Part shown: piece by piece, positions 16,922-26,077 of the stretch | How the letters are laid out: each line of letters begins with the position of its first letter | Numbering within the stretch: position 1 is the first letter of the stretch | Assembly (NCBI RefSeq): GCF_900115565.1 | Contig: NZ_FOWW01000015.1 | Span: forward strand, 1-64,000 | Length of the DNA stretch: 64,000 nucleotides | Direction of reading: 5' to 3' | DNA from: Amycolatopsis arida | GTDB lineage: Bacteria > Actinomycetota > Actinomycetes > Mycobacteriales > Pseudonocardiaceae | Notes under the pieces: model-generated | What the model was told of the DNA's origin: nothing | Seen by the model: only the letters and a program-made list of their open reading frames with translations | Database searches by the model: none | Position numbers and translations under genes: made by a program

Positions 16922-17209
16922 TCAGCTGAATCTTTTCCCCAGTGCGGCTGCTAGGTCGACCTCGAGCACGTCAGCGAGGCGGAGGAGGTAGGACAACACG
17001 TCGGCCAACTCGTGCCGGACACGCTCGGCCTGCTCCGGCGTGTGCATGATCTGCGCGGCTTGCTCAGGTGTCAGCCACTGGAACAGTTCGAGCAGTTCGC
17101 CGGCCTCCCCCGCCAGGGCCATAGCAAGGTTCTTCGGCGTGTGGAACTGCTGCCAGTCTCGACGAACCACGAACTCGGCCAGCGCCGTCTGCATGCTCAC
17201 GAGGTCCAC
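16922..17209 (-). CDS. MazG-like nucleotide pyrophosphohydrolase, C-terminally truncated
   Basis: This 95-residue protein matches the dCTPase/RS21-C6 branch of the MazG superfamily: WQQFHTPKNLAMALAGEAGE, LLELFQWLTPEQ, then VRHELADVLSYLLRLADVL. Glu in the GEAGELLE helix and Glu/Asp in HELADV are the usual Mg2+ ligands. Homologues continue for about 15-20 residues after the last helix; here it ends abruptly as LGKRFS, so the 3' end was probably cut at a rearrangement. The GTG at 17209 has GAGGGAG just upstream and lies 20 bp after the stop of a truncated partner gene, suggesting a former operon. Confidence 0.7.
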   Translation of the reverse strand: MDLVSMQTALAEFVVRRDWQQFHTPKNLAMALAGEAGELLELFQWLTPEQAAQIMHTPEQAERVRHELADVLSYLLRLADVLEVDLAAALGKRFS

Positions 17210-17229
17210 AAGTAACTCCCTCTCCTTGC

Positions 17230-17385
17230 CTATCGGGTCGGCATGGCCAAGCCAGCGACCTCCGCAGCAGCGGAACCCACCCAACGGTCTCCGTCACGCC
17301 AGGCACTGGCAATCTGCAACTCGTCCAACACCTCCACGGACAACTCCCCCACCGGCTCGTTGAACAACGCCTGTGGGGTTCCAGA
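17230..17385 (-). pseudogene. 3' end of an unidentified gene cut by the IS
   Basis: Read from the IS edge, the frame gives about 50 residues (ALFNEPVGELSVEVLDELQ, then RWVGSAAAEVAGLAMPTR) and a stop at 17230-17232, 20 bp before the MazG-like start. Nothing upstream remains because the insertion sequence begins at about 17399. I do not recognise the family. MazG-like genes often sit beside a helicase, restriction or NTP-processing gene, but nothing here identifies the partner. Confidence 0.4.
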
Positions 17386-17398
17386 AGTCGGCCTCCAT

Positions 17399-18526
17399 TG
17401 TTGACCTGCGGTTTTAGGCTGCGCGTTCGTACTCGTTGATCAGGCCGCCCAGGACCGACCGGCGCTTGATTCGCGCGTGATTGAGATCCGGGGTGGGATG
17501 GTCGGGCTTTGGTGGGCGGAGCTTGCCCGGTGAGGTCTTCGACCGTTGTAGTGCTGGGCATAGGTGAACACCGCGGTGCGCAGGTGCCGCTCACCGAAGA
17601 TCAACATGCGGTCGGTGAGCTCAGTTCTGACCGTGAGCACGAATCTTTCGGCGAAACAGTTCGCTGGGGGACAGCCCGGGGGAATCTGCACGACGTGAAT
17701 CCCCGCGTCAGCCAGAACGGCGTCGAAAGCCGTGGCGAACTGGCTGGCTCGGTCGCGGATGAGGAACCTGAACCCGGCGGCTCGGTCGCCGAGATCCATC
17801 ACGAGGTTACGGGCCTGCTGTGTGGTCCACTGCCCGTCCGGATTCGTGGTTGTGCCGAGAACGCGCACGTAGCGGCGACCAACTTCCAGCGCGAAGAACA
17901 CGTAGATCCGTTTGAGGGTTACCGCGCAGTCCACATGTAAGAAGTCCACTGCCAGCATCGTTGGGGCTTGGGTGCGCAGGAACTGCCGCCAGGTCGTCTC
18001 GGTCTGTCGGATTGGTGCCGGAGGGATCCGCAGCCTCGCGAGGACCCGACGGATCGTCGAAGCGCCGATCCGGTGGCCAAGCTTGAGCAGTTCGCCTTGG
18101 ATCCTCCGGTAACCCCACGTCGGGTTTTCTGTGGCCATTCGCTCGATCAACACGACGATGGCGTGGTCGATGGGCGGGTGCCCGGGCCGGTTCGGGTAGG
18201 TCCACTTCCTCGCGACCAGTCGGCGATGCCAGCGCAGGACGCTGCCTGGGGTGACCAGCCGGTGCTCGCGCACAGTCCGGGGCAGCAGCCGGATCAGGGC
18301 GGCCAACACGGCTCGGTCGGCCCAGTGCAGGTGGGGCTTCGGGTTTGCTCGACGCAGCACGGCGACTTCGTGGCGCAGGACCAGCAATTCGACATCCTTC
18401 GACGCCGACGAACGGCCGAGCAACATCAGCCAGCCACCCAGCCGAATGAAGATCAGATAGAGCAAACGCAACAACACAGCGCACGATCATGCCTCAACGG
18501 CGCCGCCACGATCGTTACCGGTCACA
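17399..18526 (-). mobile_element. Insertion sequence with a DDE (rve-type) transposase
   Basis: About 1.1 kb around a transposase gene. The ends are estimated from TGTTGACC at 17399 and the loosely similar inverted TGTGACCGG at about 18526. No target duplication is evident. It separates an older gene fragment (17230-17385) from the region to the right. Boundaries are approximate. Confidence 0.5.
17414..18477 (-). pseudogene. Integrase-core transposase, frameshifted near the C-terminus
   Basis: About 350 residues of an IS3/IS481-like transposase with an rve catalytic core: N-terminal helix-turn-helix, linker (PTWGYRRIQGELLKLG), then the acidic triad in AVDFLHVD, RDRASQF and NCFAERF. The frame opened at ATG 18477 runs to a stop at 17440, but the family tail HARIKRRSVLGGLINEYERA is encoded in another frame ending at 17414. 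An indel near 17516, after RRPHRA, is therefore likely. The intact DDE core with a broken tail suggests the element is recently inactivated. Confidence 0.75.
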
Positions 18527-18787
18527 GGGACGGCCACGTTCTGGAACCCGACACGTTTTACGCTGGTCACGGCGGGCCTGCTCAGCCAAACGGTCGATCA
18601 CGATGTCACTTGCTCGAGGGATCATCAACCACAACTCGGTGGAACCAGGTCTGGTGCGGTTTGTACGTTTCGGCAAAAGCTCGCCGGCTCGAACGACGAG
18701 ATCGAAGCTCATCAGACGTGCAGGGTGTAGGACTCCGTGAGAACGCGGGTCGGTATCTCGCCCGGTGGTTCCTCTACGGGAGACCAC

Positions 18788-20197
18788 TCAGTCTCGTCGA
18801 ATCCTCGCTGTCATCGTCAGCCCTACAAGCAGAACGGGCGCGAGCAGCAGAAGGGTATCGGCATAGTTGGCCCCGGCCCCGTGGTGAGCCGGGTTCCACG
18901 ACTGCAGGATACTGCCGCGGGCTTCCAAGATGCCGGGGCCGAGGGCGGCGCCGATTCCGCCGCTCAGATATCGAGCAGTGTGGAAAAGGCCGAAGCCCAC
19001 GCTCGCCAGCTGGGCGTCGAGAGATCGTCCGGCCGCGTTCTGCGCGGCTACCGCAGTGACTACGAAGCCCAGCTCCGTCGTCGCCATACCAGTGGCGATC
19101 ACAATGGGCCCACTGCCCGCAGTCGAGGACAGAACCATTACTCCAACAACCATGGACAAGACGCCAGCCGCGGCCACGGCACGGTTCCCCACCCGGTCGG
19201 CTACTCGCCCAGCGGGTGCTGCCACTGCCACGGCGACCACAGCCCCGGGTAACAACACTAACCCGATCACTCCCGACTCCAGCCCACGCAGGTCACTAAC
19301 TTGGAGGGGGATGAGGACCTCGACAGCGACTGAGACCCCTAGCGCCCCCGCGGCGACGGTGCAGGCGGGGACGTAGCCGCGACGGCGGAGCAATGCCGGT
19401 GGAATGAATGGCTCCCGAGCCGTCCGCGAGCGCCACACTAGCCCGAGTGCCGCGACCGCACCGAGCACCAGAAGGGTCCAGATGAGCCGCTGCGAAGCCG
19501 TCGGCTGCCCCCACAGGTTGATCGCGGCGAGCAGCGCCGACACTGCTCCAGCCAGCAGCACCACGCCCGCGACGTCGATACTGCGCGAGGTCTCCGTCGA
19601 CGAACGCCGAGGTAATAGCTTCAAGCTGGCGACAGCGAGCGGGACTGCGATCAGTCCGGCCAGCGTGAACACTCCACGCCATCCAACGAACTCACCGAGG
19701 GTCCCGCCGACGACCGGGCCAGCGACCTGAGCTGCGCCCGTTGCACTGCCCAGCAACCCGAACGCCGCTCCGCGCCGGGCCGGCTCGACGACCGTGACGA
19801 CGGCGTATCCCGCCAACGTTGGTACGGCGCCCGCGCCGATGCCCTGGAGCCCTCGGGCTGCGATCAAGAAGGTGATGTTCGGTGACACCGCCGCTATCGC
19901 GACTCCGGCCGTGAAGACAACGAGCCCGGCGGCGAGGACGGCTCGGATCCCGAAACGCAGGCCGAGGAAGCCGTACACGGGCGATCCGATCGCGAGGCCC
20001 AGGAGAGCGCCGGTCACTGTCCAGCCCAGCGCGACCGGACCTGACCCAAGAGAGCGCCCGATGTCGGGGAGAAGAACCGTAATCATGCTGTTGGTCGAGA
20101 TCGTCAATACGGTCGCTGCGACCAGGATAGGCATCATCGAGCGAGTCGGCGACCTCACGACCGATGCTCGGTCACTCCCACTTCTCTGGTCGCTCAC
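18788..20197 (-). CDS. MFS drug:H+ antiporter, 14-TM (DHA2) type
   Basis: This 469-residue transporter has 12-14 membrane segments. Motif A-like residues occur between segments 2 and 3 (GFLGLRFGIRAVL), and motif C-like GxxxGPxxGG occurs in GAAQVAGPVVGGTLG. Family members export drugs and dyes using the proton gradient. Codon use is less GC3-biased than in the core genes, and the gene is flanked by an IS and a tRNA-arm-like remnant, which suggests transfer. No regulator gene lies alongside. Between it and the IS (18527-18787) I see no gene. Confidence 0.85.
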   Translation of the reverse strand: MSDQRSGSDRASVVRSPTRSMMPILVAATVLTISTNSMITVLLPDIGRSLGSGPVALGWTVTGALLGLAIGSPVYGFLGLRFGIRAVLAAGLVVFTAGVAIAAVSPNITFLIAARGLQGIGAGAVPTLAGYAVVTVVEPARRGAAFGLLGSATGAAQVAGPVVGGTLGEFVGWRGVFTLAGLIAVPLAVASLKLLPRRSSTETSRSIDVAGVVLLAGAVSALLAAINLWGQPTASQRLIWTLLVLGAVAALGLVWRSRTAREPFIPPALLRRRGYVPACTVAAGALGVSVAVEVLIPLQVSDLRGLESGVIGLVLLPGAVVAVAVAAPAGRVADRVGNRAVAAAGVLSMVVGVMVLSSTAGSGPIVIATGMATTELGFVVTAVAAQNAAGRSLDAQLASVGFGLFHTARYLSGGIGAALGPGILEARGSILQSWNPAHHGAGANYADTLLLLAPVLLVGLTMTARIRRD

Positions 20198-20558
20198 CGA
20201 ACACTCGCCATCGGCGCGAAGCAGCGACTGATCCTTGAGAGGAAGATCAAATCGTTCACCACATGCCTACTTTAGCGTGGCGCGCCGCCAGCCGGTCCGA
20301 GGTGGCCCCATGTTCGTCGAAGGCGCCAGCCTCGATTATCCGGGCTGGTACTGAAACTGCGCTGACAACACGCTGGCAATCAAACGGCAAGAGGTGGCAA
20401 TCGGACGTTAGAGGGGCGACAATGGCGGTTGGTGTACCAAGTTCCAGTCCAGATACCACGAGAGCCCCTTTCCGGGATTCGAACCCAAGCTCCCCCGGCT
20501 TTGGCAGGCAACGACAACCAATTGATCGCGTCGTCCGGCAGCGAACCAGGAGAACTCC
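20198..20558. other. Non-coding stretch with a tRNA T-arm-like motif
   Basis: About 360 bases without a recognisable gene. On the minus strand near 20466-20495 a TTGGG-TTCGAAT-CCCGG arm (two G.U-type pairs) is followed by AAAGGGGC, as in the 3' end of a tRNA, but the rest of the cloverleaf is absent. It may be an attachment-site remnant between the MFS gene and the methyltransferase. Confidence 0.4.
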
Positions 20559-21329
20559 ATGCAGCCCGAGGAACAGAACACACAGTTCTACGATTTCACC
20601 GTCGACCTCTTCGCGACCGTGTTGGGGGAACCGGTCTTGCACGGTGCCCTCTTCCGATCACGCGACGAGGACGTCCACTACGTGGAGGCCGCCAACCGGC
20701 TCACCGCCGGCATCGGCGAGTCCCTCGGGCTGGGTCCGTCCAGCACCCTTCTCGAGGTGGGGTGCGGTGCGGGGCAGCCGTCGCTCTTCCTGGTCAAGGC
20801 CTTCGGATGCACCGCGACCGGGGTCGACCTCGTTGAAGGCCGGATCCACATGGCGAACGAGTTCAGTGCCGAGGCGGGGCTCGACGACAGGGCGCGCTAC
20901 GTGGTCGGCGACGCCACCACGATGGAGCTCGAAGAATCGTCATTCGACGCCGTCCTCTTCCTCGAGTCGATGCTGAACATGCCCGAGAAGGACACGATAC
21001 TCCGACGTAGCCACCGATACCTGCGCCCCGGTGGTCGCATCATGGTCAGCGACTACGTCAAGCTCACCCCCGAAAGCTGCGGCGAGGAATGGCGTCGAGA
21101 GGTCGAGGCCATCGGGTTGAGCGTGCACATGGCGACCCTCGACGAGATGGCCGACCTCGTCACCGCGGCCGGTTTCACCCTGGAGCGGTGCGACGACATG
21201 ACCGCGCAGTACCAGTGGAGCAACCCGGCCATGCTGAAGTGGGCGCAGCGGTGTTCGGACACGATCGACGCCAAGTTCGGCGCGGGGTGCTCACCCTTGC
21301 CGACATCCAGGCCGAGAAACACCTGGTAA
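20559..21329 (+). CDS. Class I SAM-dependent methyltransferase
   Basis: This 256-residue methyltransferase has motif I TLLEVGCGAGQPSLFL, the acidic VDLVEG after strand 2, VVGDATTMEL and LRPGGRIMVSD. The fold and the AEAGL..VGDA spacing resemble small-molecule N/O/C-methyltransferases near polyketide or sarcosine-type enzymes. AGGAG lies seven bases before the ATG. The last residues (GAGCSPLPTSRPRNTW) do not look like a family tail; a different frame gives GVLTLADIQAEKHLV, so a 3' frameshift at about 21285 is possible. The 290 bases downstream hold nothing I recognise. The substrate is unknown. Confidence 0.75.
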   Translation: MQPEEQNTQFYDFTVDLFATVLGEPVLHGALFRSRDEDVHYVEAANRLTAGIGESLGLGPSSTLLEVGCGAGQPSLFLVKAFGCTATGVDLVEGRIHMANEFSAEAGLDDRARYVVGDATTMELEESSFDAVLFLESMLNMPEKDTILRRSHRYLRPGGRIMVSDYVKLTPESCGEEWRREVEAIGLSVHMATLDEMADLVTAAGFTLERCDDMTAQYQWSNPAMLKWAQRCSDTIDAKFGAGCSPLPTSRPRNTW

Positions 21330-21617
21330 CCGCTGGTCATCTGTCATGCCGTTCGTCCGTCGCGGGTGGTCACCGGTCAGGCATCGACGGCCGGCAACCA
21401 CGTTACGACGAGACCTGCCCGGCGGGCGGCCGTGTCCCTATCAGCGGTCCGGCGATGCCACCAGGTCCGGTGACACCACCCCCCGGATCATGCGTGCGAC
21501 TGGGGGCATCAGTCATGCCGGACCTGGCGACCACGACTCCTTGATCAGGAGCTACGAAAAAGGTAACGGGGGCGATGTGAGCGGTAATCCAGTGGACGTC
21601 GGCCGTAGTCTCCAGGC

Positions 21618-22260
21618 GTGGATCTCGCTCAGGTCTTCGCCGGCGTGCCGCGCGTCGGTGTGGTCAACGGCTGCGCCTACTACTACCCGCAGTCGGAGCT
21701 CGAACTGCTCGGCGGTGATCCCGCGCTGGTGCCGGACGATCTCCTGATGACGTTCCTGTGCGAGGCCCCGAGCCACTGGCCCGAGGAACAGTACGGGCTG
21801 TTGTGGCGAGGGTTCGCGCCGCGGATCCTCGGCCTGCTGGAGGCCTCGCCCGAGGAGTTCCTGTTGGGTGGCCTGGACTTCGCCCGCTTCTCCGAGTGGC
21901 CGGGCGAGGAGCAGGCCGCGGTGCGGGAGGCGCTCCGCACGATGGTGAGGCGTGCGGTGACCGGCGACAAGCCCGGATGACGTGGCGGCGTTGGTGTGCG
22001 CCGCCGCTCATGCCAACCAGGACCTGACACCCTGGCTGAGCTACCTGGACACGCTGACCGGCGCCGACGCGGACGCGGGGATCACCCGGCTGGCGTGCCA
22101 CTGGGCCGAGGACATCGCCCGGGGTGTCGAGCCGATGCTGTGGTGGTACCCCGAGGACCCCGCCGCTCCGCTACGCGACTGGCTGTACTCCGACCCGTTG
22201 TCCGAGCGTCTGTCCCGAATGGAGGATCGGGACACGCTGATCGCCATCGCGCAGATGTGA
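21618..22260 (+). pseudogene. Uncharacterised protein gene with one-base frameshift
   Basis: Two abutting frames, 21618-21980 and from about 21970 to 22260, read as one protein of about 213 residues. The first ends TVTGDKPG-type residues in RRAVTGDKP and the second continues PDDVAALVCAAAHANQDL and LTGADADAGITRLACHWAED. Loss of one C in AAGCCCGG at about 21970 explains the break. The product is acidic, Trp-rich in its C-terminal half (HWAED, MLWWYPEDP), soluble, and without a signal or membrane segment. I do not recognise the family. If the break is real, a short 120-residue product from GTG 21618 would remain. Confidence 0.5.
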
Positions 22261-22282
22261 CGTCACCGGTGCCGAGCACACC

Positions 22283-23384
22283 TCATGACGAGGCGGCGGA
22301 GTGGCCGTCGGTGAGGACCACGGTGTCGCCGTCGACGCGATCCACCCGGTCCGCGGCGGCGTAGCGGTCGCGGCCAAACAAGCCCTGGCCGTCGATCTTG
22401 ACGTAGCCCAGGCGCAGCATCCGCTCCGCGAGTTGCCGCACCAACAGGCCGCCCAGCAGGACGGTGGTCATCAGCAGCGCCGCGGTGGTGAGGAACAACT
22501 GGTCGGTTCCCGCGGTGTGAAACAGGCTCCCCCCGCGGAACGCGACACCACCGACGATGAGGTTGAGCGCGTCGAGACAGTTGCCGCCGATCACGGCGGC
22601 GACGGCGAGTGTGAGGGCTCCCCGGCGCACCGTGGCGATCGCGGCCACGGTCTCCGGCAGCGCGTTGACCAGCCCCATCAGCACGCCACCGACGGACCCC
22701 GCGTTCAACCCGATGGCCACGACCAGACTCTCCGCCGCCCGAGCGACCGCCCAGCCCCCGACCACCACCAGCGCGGCGATCACCGCGAACTCCAGCCACA
22801 ACGACGCGGCCGGCCGCGACTCGAACGCGTCGAGGTCCGTGGGCACGTCGGGACGCGTCTCCCGCGTCGCGACCGCCCGCCACATCGGCTTCCGCTGGGC
22901 CCGGATCAACCGCAACCCGCCGAGGTAGAGCCCGACCAGCACCACCGACACCGAATCCACACCCAGCACCGTGGCCTCCGGGCTGAACGACCCCAGCAAC
23001 ACCGTGCTGAGCAACACGATCAGCAGGCACCCGAACAGCAGGTTCTGCCCCGACGCCGCGGCGTGCTCCAGATTCACCCGCCGGTGCGCGACGTCCGCGG
23101 CCACGATCGCCAACGTCTGCACCGCGATCCCGCCCACCGCGTGCTGTAGGCCAGCTCCGGCTGCCCGTCCTCCGCGCTGACCCCGGTCATCACGATGCCC
23201 GACAGGGAGGTCACCACCCCGAAGAACACCGCACCGAAGAACGCCTCACCCCAGCCGGCCCGATCCGCGAGGGTGTCCCCGAGCCCACCAACCTGACACT
23301 GAGGACGACGGTCAGCGCACCCGCCATCAGGAAGACCGCCATCGCCCAGGGCACCGACCACGGCTGGGTCACCACCGCCGGCAC
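22283..23384 (-). pseudogene. Sodium/calcium exchanger-family transporter, frameshifted twice
   Basis: One CaCA-type membrane protein of about 365 residues is split over three frames: MAVFLMAGALTVVLSVRLVG, then LGDTLADRAGWGEAFFGAV and GVVTSLSGIVMTGVSAEDG, then VGGIAVQTLAIVAADVAHR to the end. The second alpha repeat, GLVNALPETVAAIATV with GGNCLDALN, is intact. The breaks lie at about 23283 (GGCTCGG for GGCCTCGG) and about 23138 (ACGCGG for ACGGCGG), each one lost base. Such proteins exchange Ca2+ for Na+ or H+. The likely start is GTG 23384. A 15-bp perfect inverted repeat stands upstream at 23518. Confidence 0.6.
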
Positions 23385-23517
23385 TCGGGACCACCCCGAA
23401 CGGACCCACCCGCCGGGCCCACGTCCGATCCATGGTCGAGCAGTGTCCCGCAGCCGCCGCAGCCAGGCAGCACAGCACAACGCCCCTCCATCGCGGGCGA
23501 GGGCCGAGCAGTACATG

Positions 23518-23553
23518 GATGGTGTGACGCAAACCTTGTTGCGTCACACCATC
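23518..23553. repeat. Perfect 15-bp inverted repeat (operator or hairpin)
   Basis: GATGGTGTGACGCAA and its exact complement are separated by six bases (ACCTTG). It lies about 135 bp before the exchanger gene on the minus strand. There is no T-run on either side. The TGTGACGCAA half-site spacing suits a dimeric repressor of the TetR or similar type. The flanking sequence 23385-23695 holds no other gene I can support. Confidence 0.7.
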
Positions 23554-23695
23554 AATCTACTACTCACGCCCCAGATCAGCTTGATGAGATCGCTTCTCTG
23601 CCAAAATCAAACTATCGAAATGTGCCGACTACGAAGTATTACCAGCGACCCGGCTGCCTGATGCGCTCGTTCCGCCTGGTTCAATCGTTACCTCA

Positions 23696-23956
23696 CTATC
23701 TCTTTCGTGGAAATCCTTTTCTCGCTCTATTCCAGGCCACGATGAACAGAGTTCCAACGAAGCCACCTGCGATCGCGAGAACTCCACCGAAAATCCCGTA
23801 CTCGACCCTATCTTCTCCTACGAAACCGGCAAGAGAACCTATCGCAGCGACCAGCCCGGCACAACCCAGCGCCGCTAGAAAAATGCCAGAAAGCAACATT
23901 CCGGGAGGCGGAGAAGGTGGCGGCTGTGGCGCATTGTTTTGTTCTGGATGACTCAT
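23696..23956 (-). CDS. Small two-TM membrane protein
   Basis: This 86-residue protein has a Pro-rich polar head (NNAPQPPPSPPPG), two hydrophobic segments (MLLSGIFLAALGCAGLVAAI and IFGGVLAIAGGFVGTLFIVA) and a basic tail (NRARKGFPRKR), which predicts the tail inside. Codon choice is far less GC-rich than elsewhere, as is the surrounding DNA (23560-24010), so it was probably acquired. The ribosome site before ATG 23956 is weak. It follows, on the same strand, an Ala/Val-rich peptide frame. I do not recognise the family. Confidence 0.55.
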   Translation of the reverse strand: MSHPEQNNAPQPPPSPPPGMLLSGIFLAALGCAGLVAAIGSLAGFVGEDRVEYGIFGGVLAIAGGFVGTLFIVAWNRARKGFPRKR

Positions 23957-24014
23957 AAGGTTTGTCTCATATCGAGATTGTCCATGTTCTAGTACGTTGG
24001 GTTCGGTGAGAATT

Positions 24015-24593
24015 TTAAACCAACACCCCCGCCGCGCACCCCGCGACCGCCAATCCCGCCGTTGCGACACCTGTGCTCACTGGCGCGTACGCCGTTGCCA
24101 GTACGGCGTACGCGCCAAAGGACTGGACGGCCGTGACAGCACCAGCGGCGCAACCGAGGACCTCTGCCCGATGTCGACGAAGCTGTCCCGGAACGCACGG
24201 CCGGCCGGCCCACTCGATCATCTCCGCGACGGCCCTTGGCGGTGATCCGGGGGAGGGTGTCCTTGGAGACCTTGGCGACGTAGGCGTCGTCGACGTGCGC
24301 GGGATCTCGCCGGTGGTCAGCGCCTTCGCTGACAGCGACAGCACGATCTCGTCCACCCCGGTCAGGCGGCCTTGCCGCTTGCGCACGATCTGCGGGTCGA
24401 CCTCATCTCCGCTTCCAGCGCGGTCTCGAGCACGTTTCTTCGCCAGCTGGTTGAGTAGCCCATTCGGGCCGACCAGGTCGATCCCCTGCTGCTTGGCCTG
24501 CGCCAGCAGCTGCTCGGCCAGCCGCCGCGGATCCATTCCTCGGTCACGGACTCCAGCGTTTCGATCAGGATCGATCCTTCCCGCCAAGCGCAC
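24015..24593 (-). pseudogene. IS256-family transposase remnant fused to an Ala/Val-rich peptide frame
   Basis: The upstream two-thirds carry IS256 (mutator) transposase pieces: LAEQLLAQAKQQGIDLVGPN, QLAKK with NVLETALEAEM in a neighbouring frame, PQIVRKRQGRLTGVDEIVLS, LSAKALTTGEI and AEMIEWAGRP. Internal deletions have removed the DDE core. In the same frame the sequence then reads into a hydrophobic stretch (EVLGCAAGAVTAVQSFGAYA, then VSTGVATAGLAVAGCAAGVLV) and stops at 24015. That stretch has no match to transposases. It looks like the 3' end of another short gene whose start was lost at the IS junction. Confidence 0.6.
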
Positions 24594-24822
24594 GCTCGGC
24601 GTGTCAGACCAAGATCAGTACCACCGTTGACCAGACACCTCGGCACGCTTCGTTCTCGCTGGAGGGTTCGAGGCTGGCTGGGGCGTTCCTGGTGCCGCGG
24701 GGTTCGCTCGGCAGGCCGCTCGCGGCGGCGTTAACGTGTCCGGTGCTGGCGCGCGGCCGCGTCCACCGTGTGGCGGCGGTGCGGAGCCGCCAGGTACCCG
24801 TCCGAGGAGCGAGAGGTGGCGG

Positions 24823-26019
24823 ATGGACCGTCTGCATCTGGTGTATGCGGCCATCGGGACGGTGGGTGTGCTGCTCGCCCTGATCAGCCGCAACATTCGC
24901 CGGTGGCCGCTCAGCGAGCCGTTGGTGGCCCTCGTTCTTGGCGTGGTGCTGGGACCACGACTGCTCGGCCTGCTCGAGATCGATGATGCGCTGCGCGACG
25001 TTCTGCTGCTGGAAGGGGCACGGCTGGTACTGGCAGGATCGGTGATGGCTGCCGCCTTGCGCTTCCCCGCGTCGTCCCTGCCCTCCCTGGTGCGCCCACT
25101 CGTGTTGCTCCTGGCCGTCGTCATGCCGCTGGCTGCGGCCGCCACCGGCGTTGCCGCCCTGCTCCTGGGCCTACCCATCGCTGTGGCCGCACTGGTGGGA
25201 GCCTGCCTGTCCCCCACTGACCCGGTCCTGGCCGCCTCCGTGGTCACCGGTGAACCCGCCGAGCGGGACCTTCCGGCGCGCATTCGCCGACTCCTGACCG
25301 TGGAGAGTGGCGCCAACGATGGACTGGCGCTGCCACTGGTCGGTCTCGCGGTGGCCGCCGTGCTGCCGGCCACGGGACCCGGCGACGTGGTGGTCAGGCT
25401 GGCCTGGGAGGTACTCGCCGGCGCGGTCGTCGGTGTCGTCGCCGGTGTGCTGGGCGGCCGGGCGATCAAGAAGGCCACCCGCCATCGAGATCTCGATGGC
25501 GGGTCCAAGCTGGTGTTCACGTTGCTGCTCGCCGTCGCCGTCCTCGGCATCGCTCGCTTGGCCGGTACCGACGGTGTGCTGGCCGTCTTCGTGGCCGGGC
25601 TGGCCTACAACCGGATGGTGGGCAAACACGAACGCACCCCGCAGGACAGCCTCGATGAGGCGGTGAACCGATATGCGGTGCTACCGCTGTTCCTCGTGTT
25701 CGGAGCGGTGCTGCCCTGGCAGGACTGGGTCGCGTTCGGACCGGCCGCCCTCGCCTTCGCCGCCGCCGTTCTGCTGCTGCGCCGCCCGCCGTTCCTTCTC
25801 GTCCTGGCTCGCCCTCTGGGACTGACCTGGCGCGACGCCACCTTCGTGGGCTGGTTCGGCCCCATGGGGGTGAGTGCCCTGTTCTACCTCGCCCACAGTC
25901 TGGACAAGGGGGTCGCCGACCCACGTCTGTTCGCCGCGGGCAGCCTCGCGGTCGCCGTCAGCGTCGTCGCGTTCGGCGTCACCGCCTCACCCGGGCGCAA
26001 CGCCTACGCCCGGTCCTGA
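24823..26019 (+). CDS. Cation:proton antiporter (CPA1/NhaP type)
   Basis: This 398-residue membrane protein has about 12 segments and the CPA1 signature ALVGACLSPTDPVLAASVV, with TVESGANDGLALPL in the next segment (ND motif). Such antiporters swap Na+ or K+ for H+ across the membrane for pH and salt balance. The N-terminal MDRLHLVYAAIGTVGVLLAL is a membrane segment. ATG 24823 is preceded by GAGAGGTG. No large cytosolic C-terminal domain is present. It is flanked by IS256 and P-type ATPase debris but is itself intact. The cation is unknown. Confidence 0.85.
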   Translation: MDRLHLVYAAIGTVGVLLALISRNIRRWPLSEPLVALVLGVVLGPRLLGLLEIDDALRDVLLLEGARLVLAGSVMAAALRFPASSLPSLVRPLVLLLAVVMPLAAAATGVAALLLGLPIAVAALVGACLSPTDPVLAASVVTGEPAERDLPARIRRLLTVESGANDGLALPLVGLAVAAVLPATGPGDVVVRLAWEVLAGAVVGVVAGVLGGRAIKKATRHRDLDGGSKLVFTLLLAVAVLGIARLAGTDGVLAVFVAGLAYNRMVGKHERTPQDSLDEAVNRYAVLPLFLVFGAVLPWQDWVAFGPAALAFAAAVLLLRRPPFLLVLARPLGLTWRDATFVGWFGPMGVSALFYLAHSLDKGVADPRLFAAGSLAVAVSVVAFGVTASPGRNAYARS

Positions 26020-26077
26020 GGCCGGGATGGGCATCGACGTCGCGACCGGGATGGAGGGACGATTCCGCCGACATCCC

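Noticed and set aside
18515-18787. 90-codon minus-strand frame between the IS and the MFS gene
   Set aside because: No family features, weak codon bias and no ribosome site; it may contain IS debris but I cannot support a gene.
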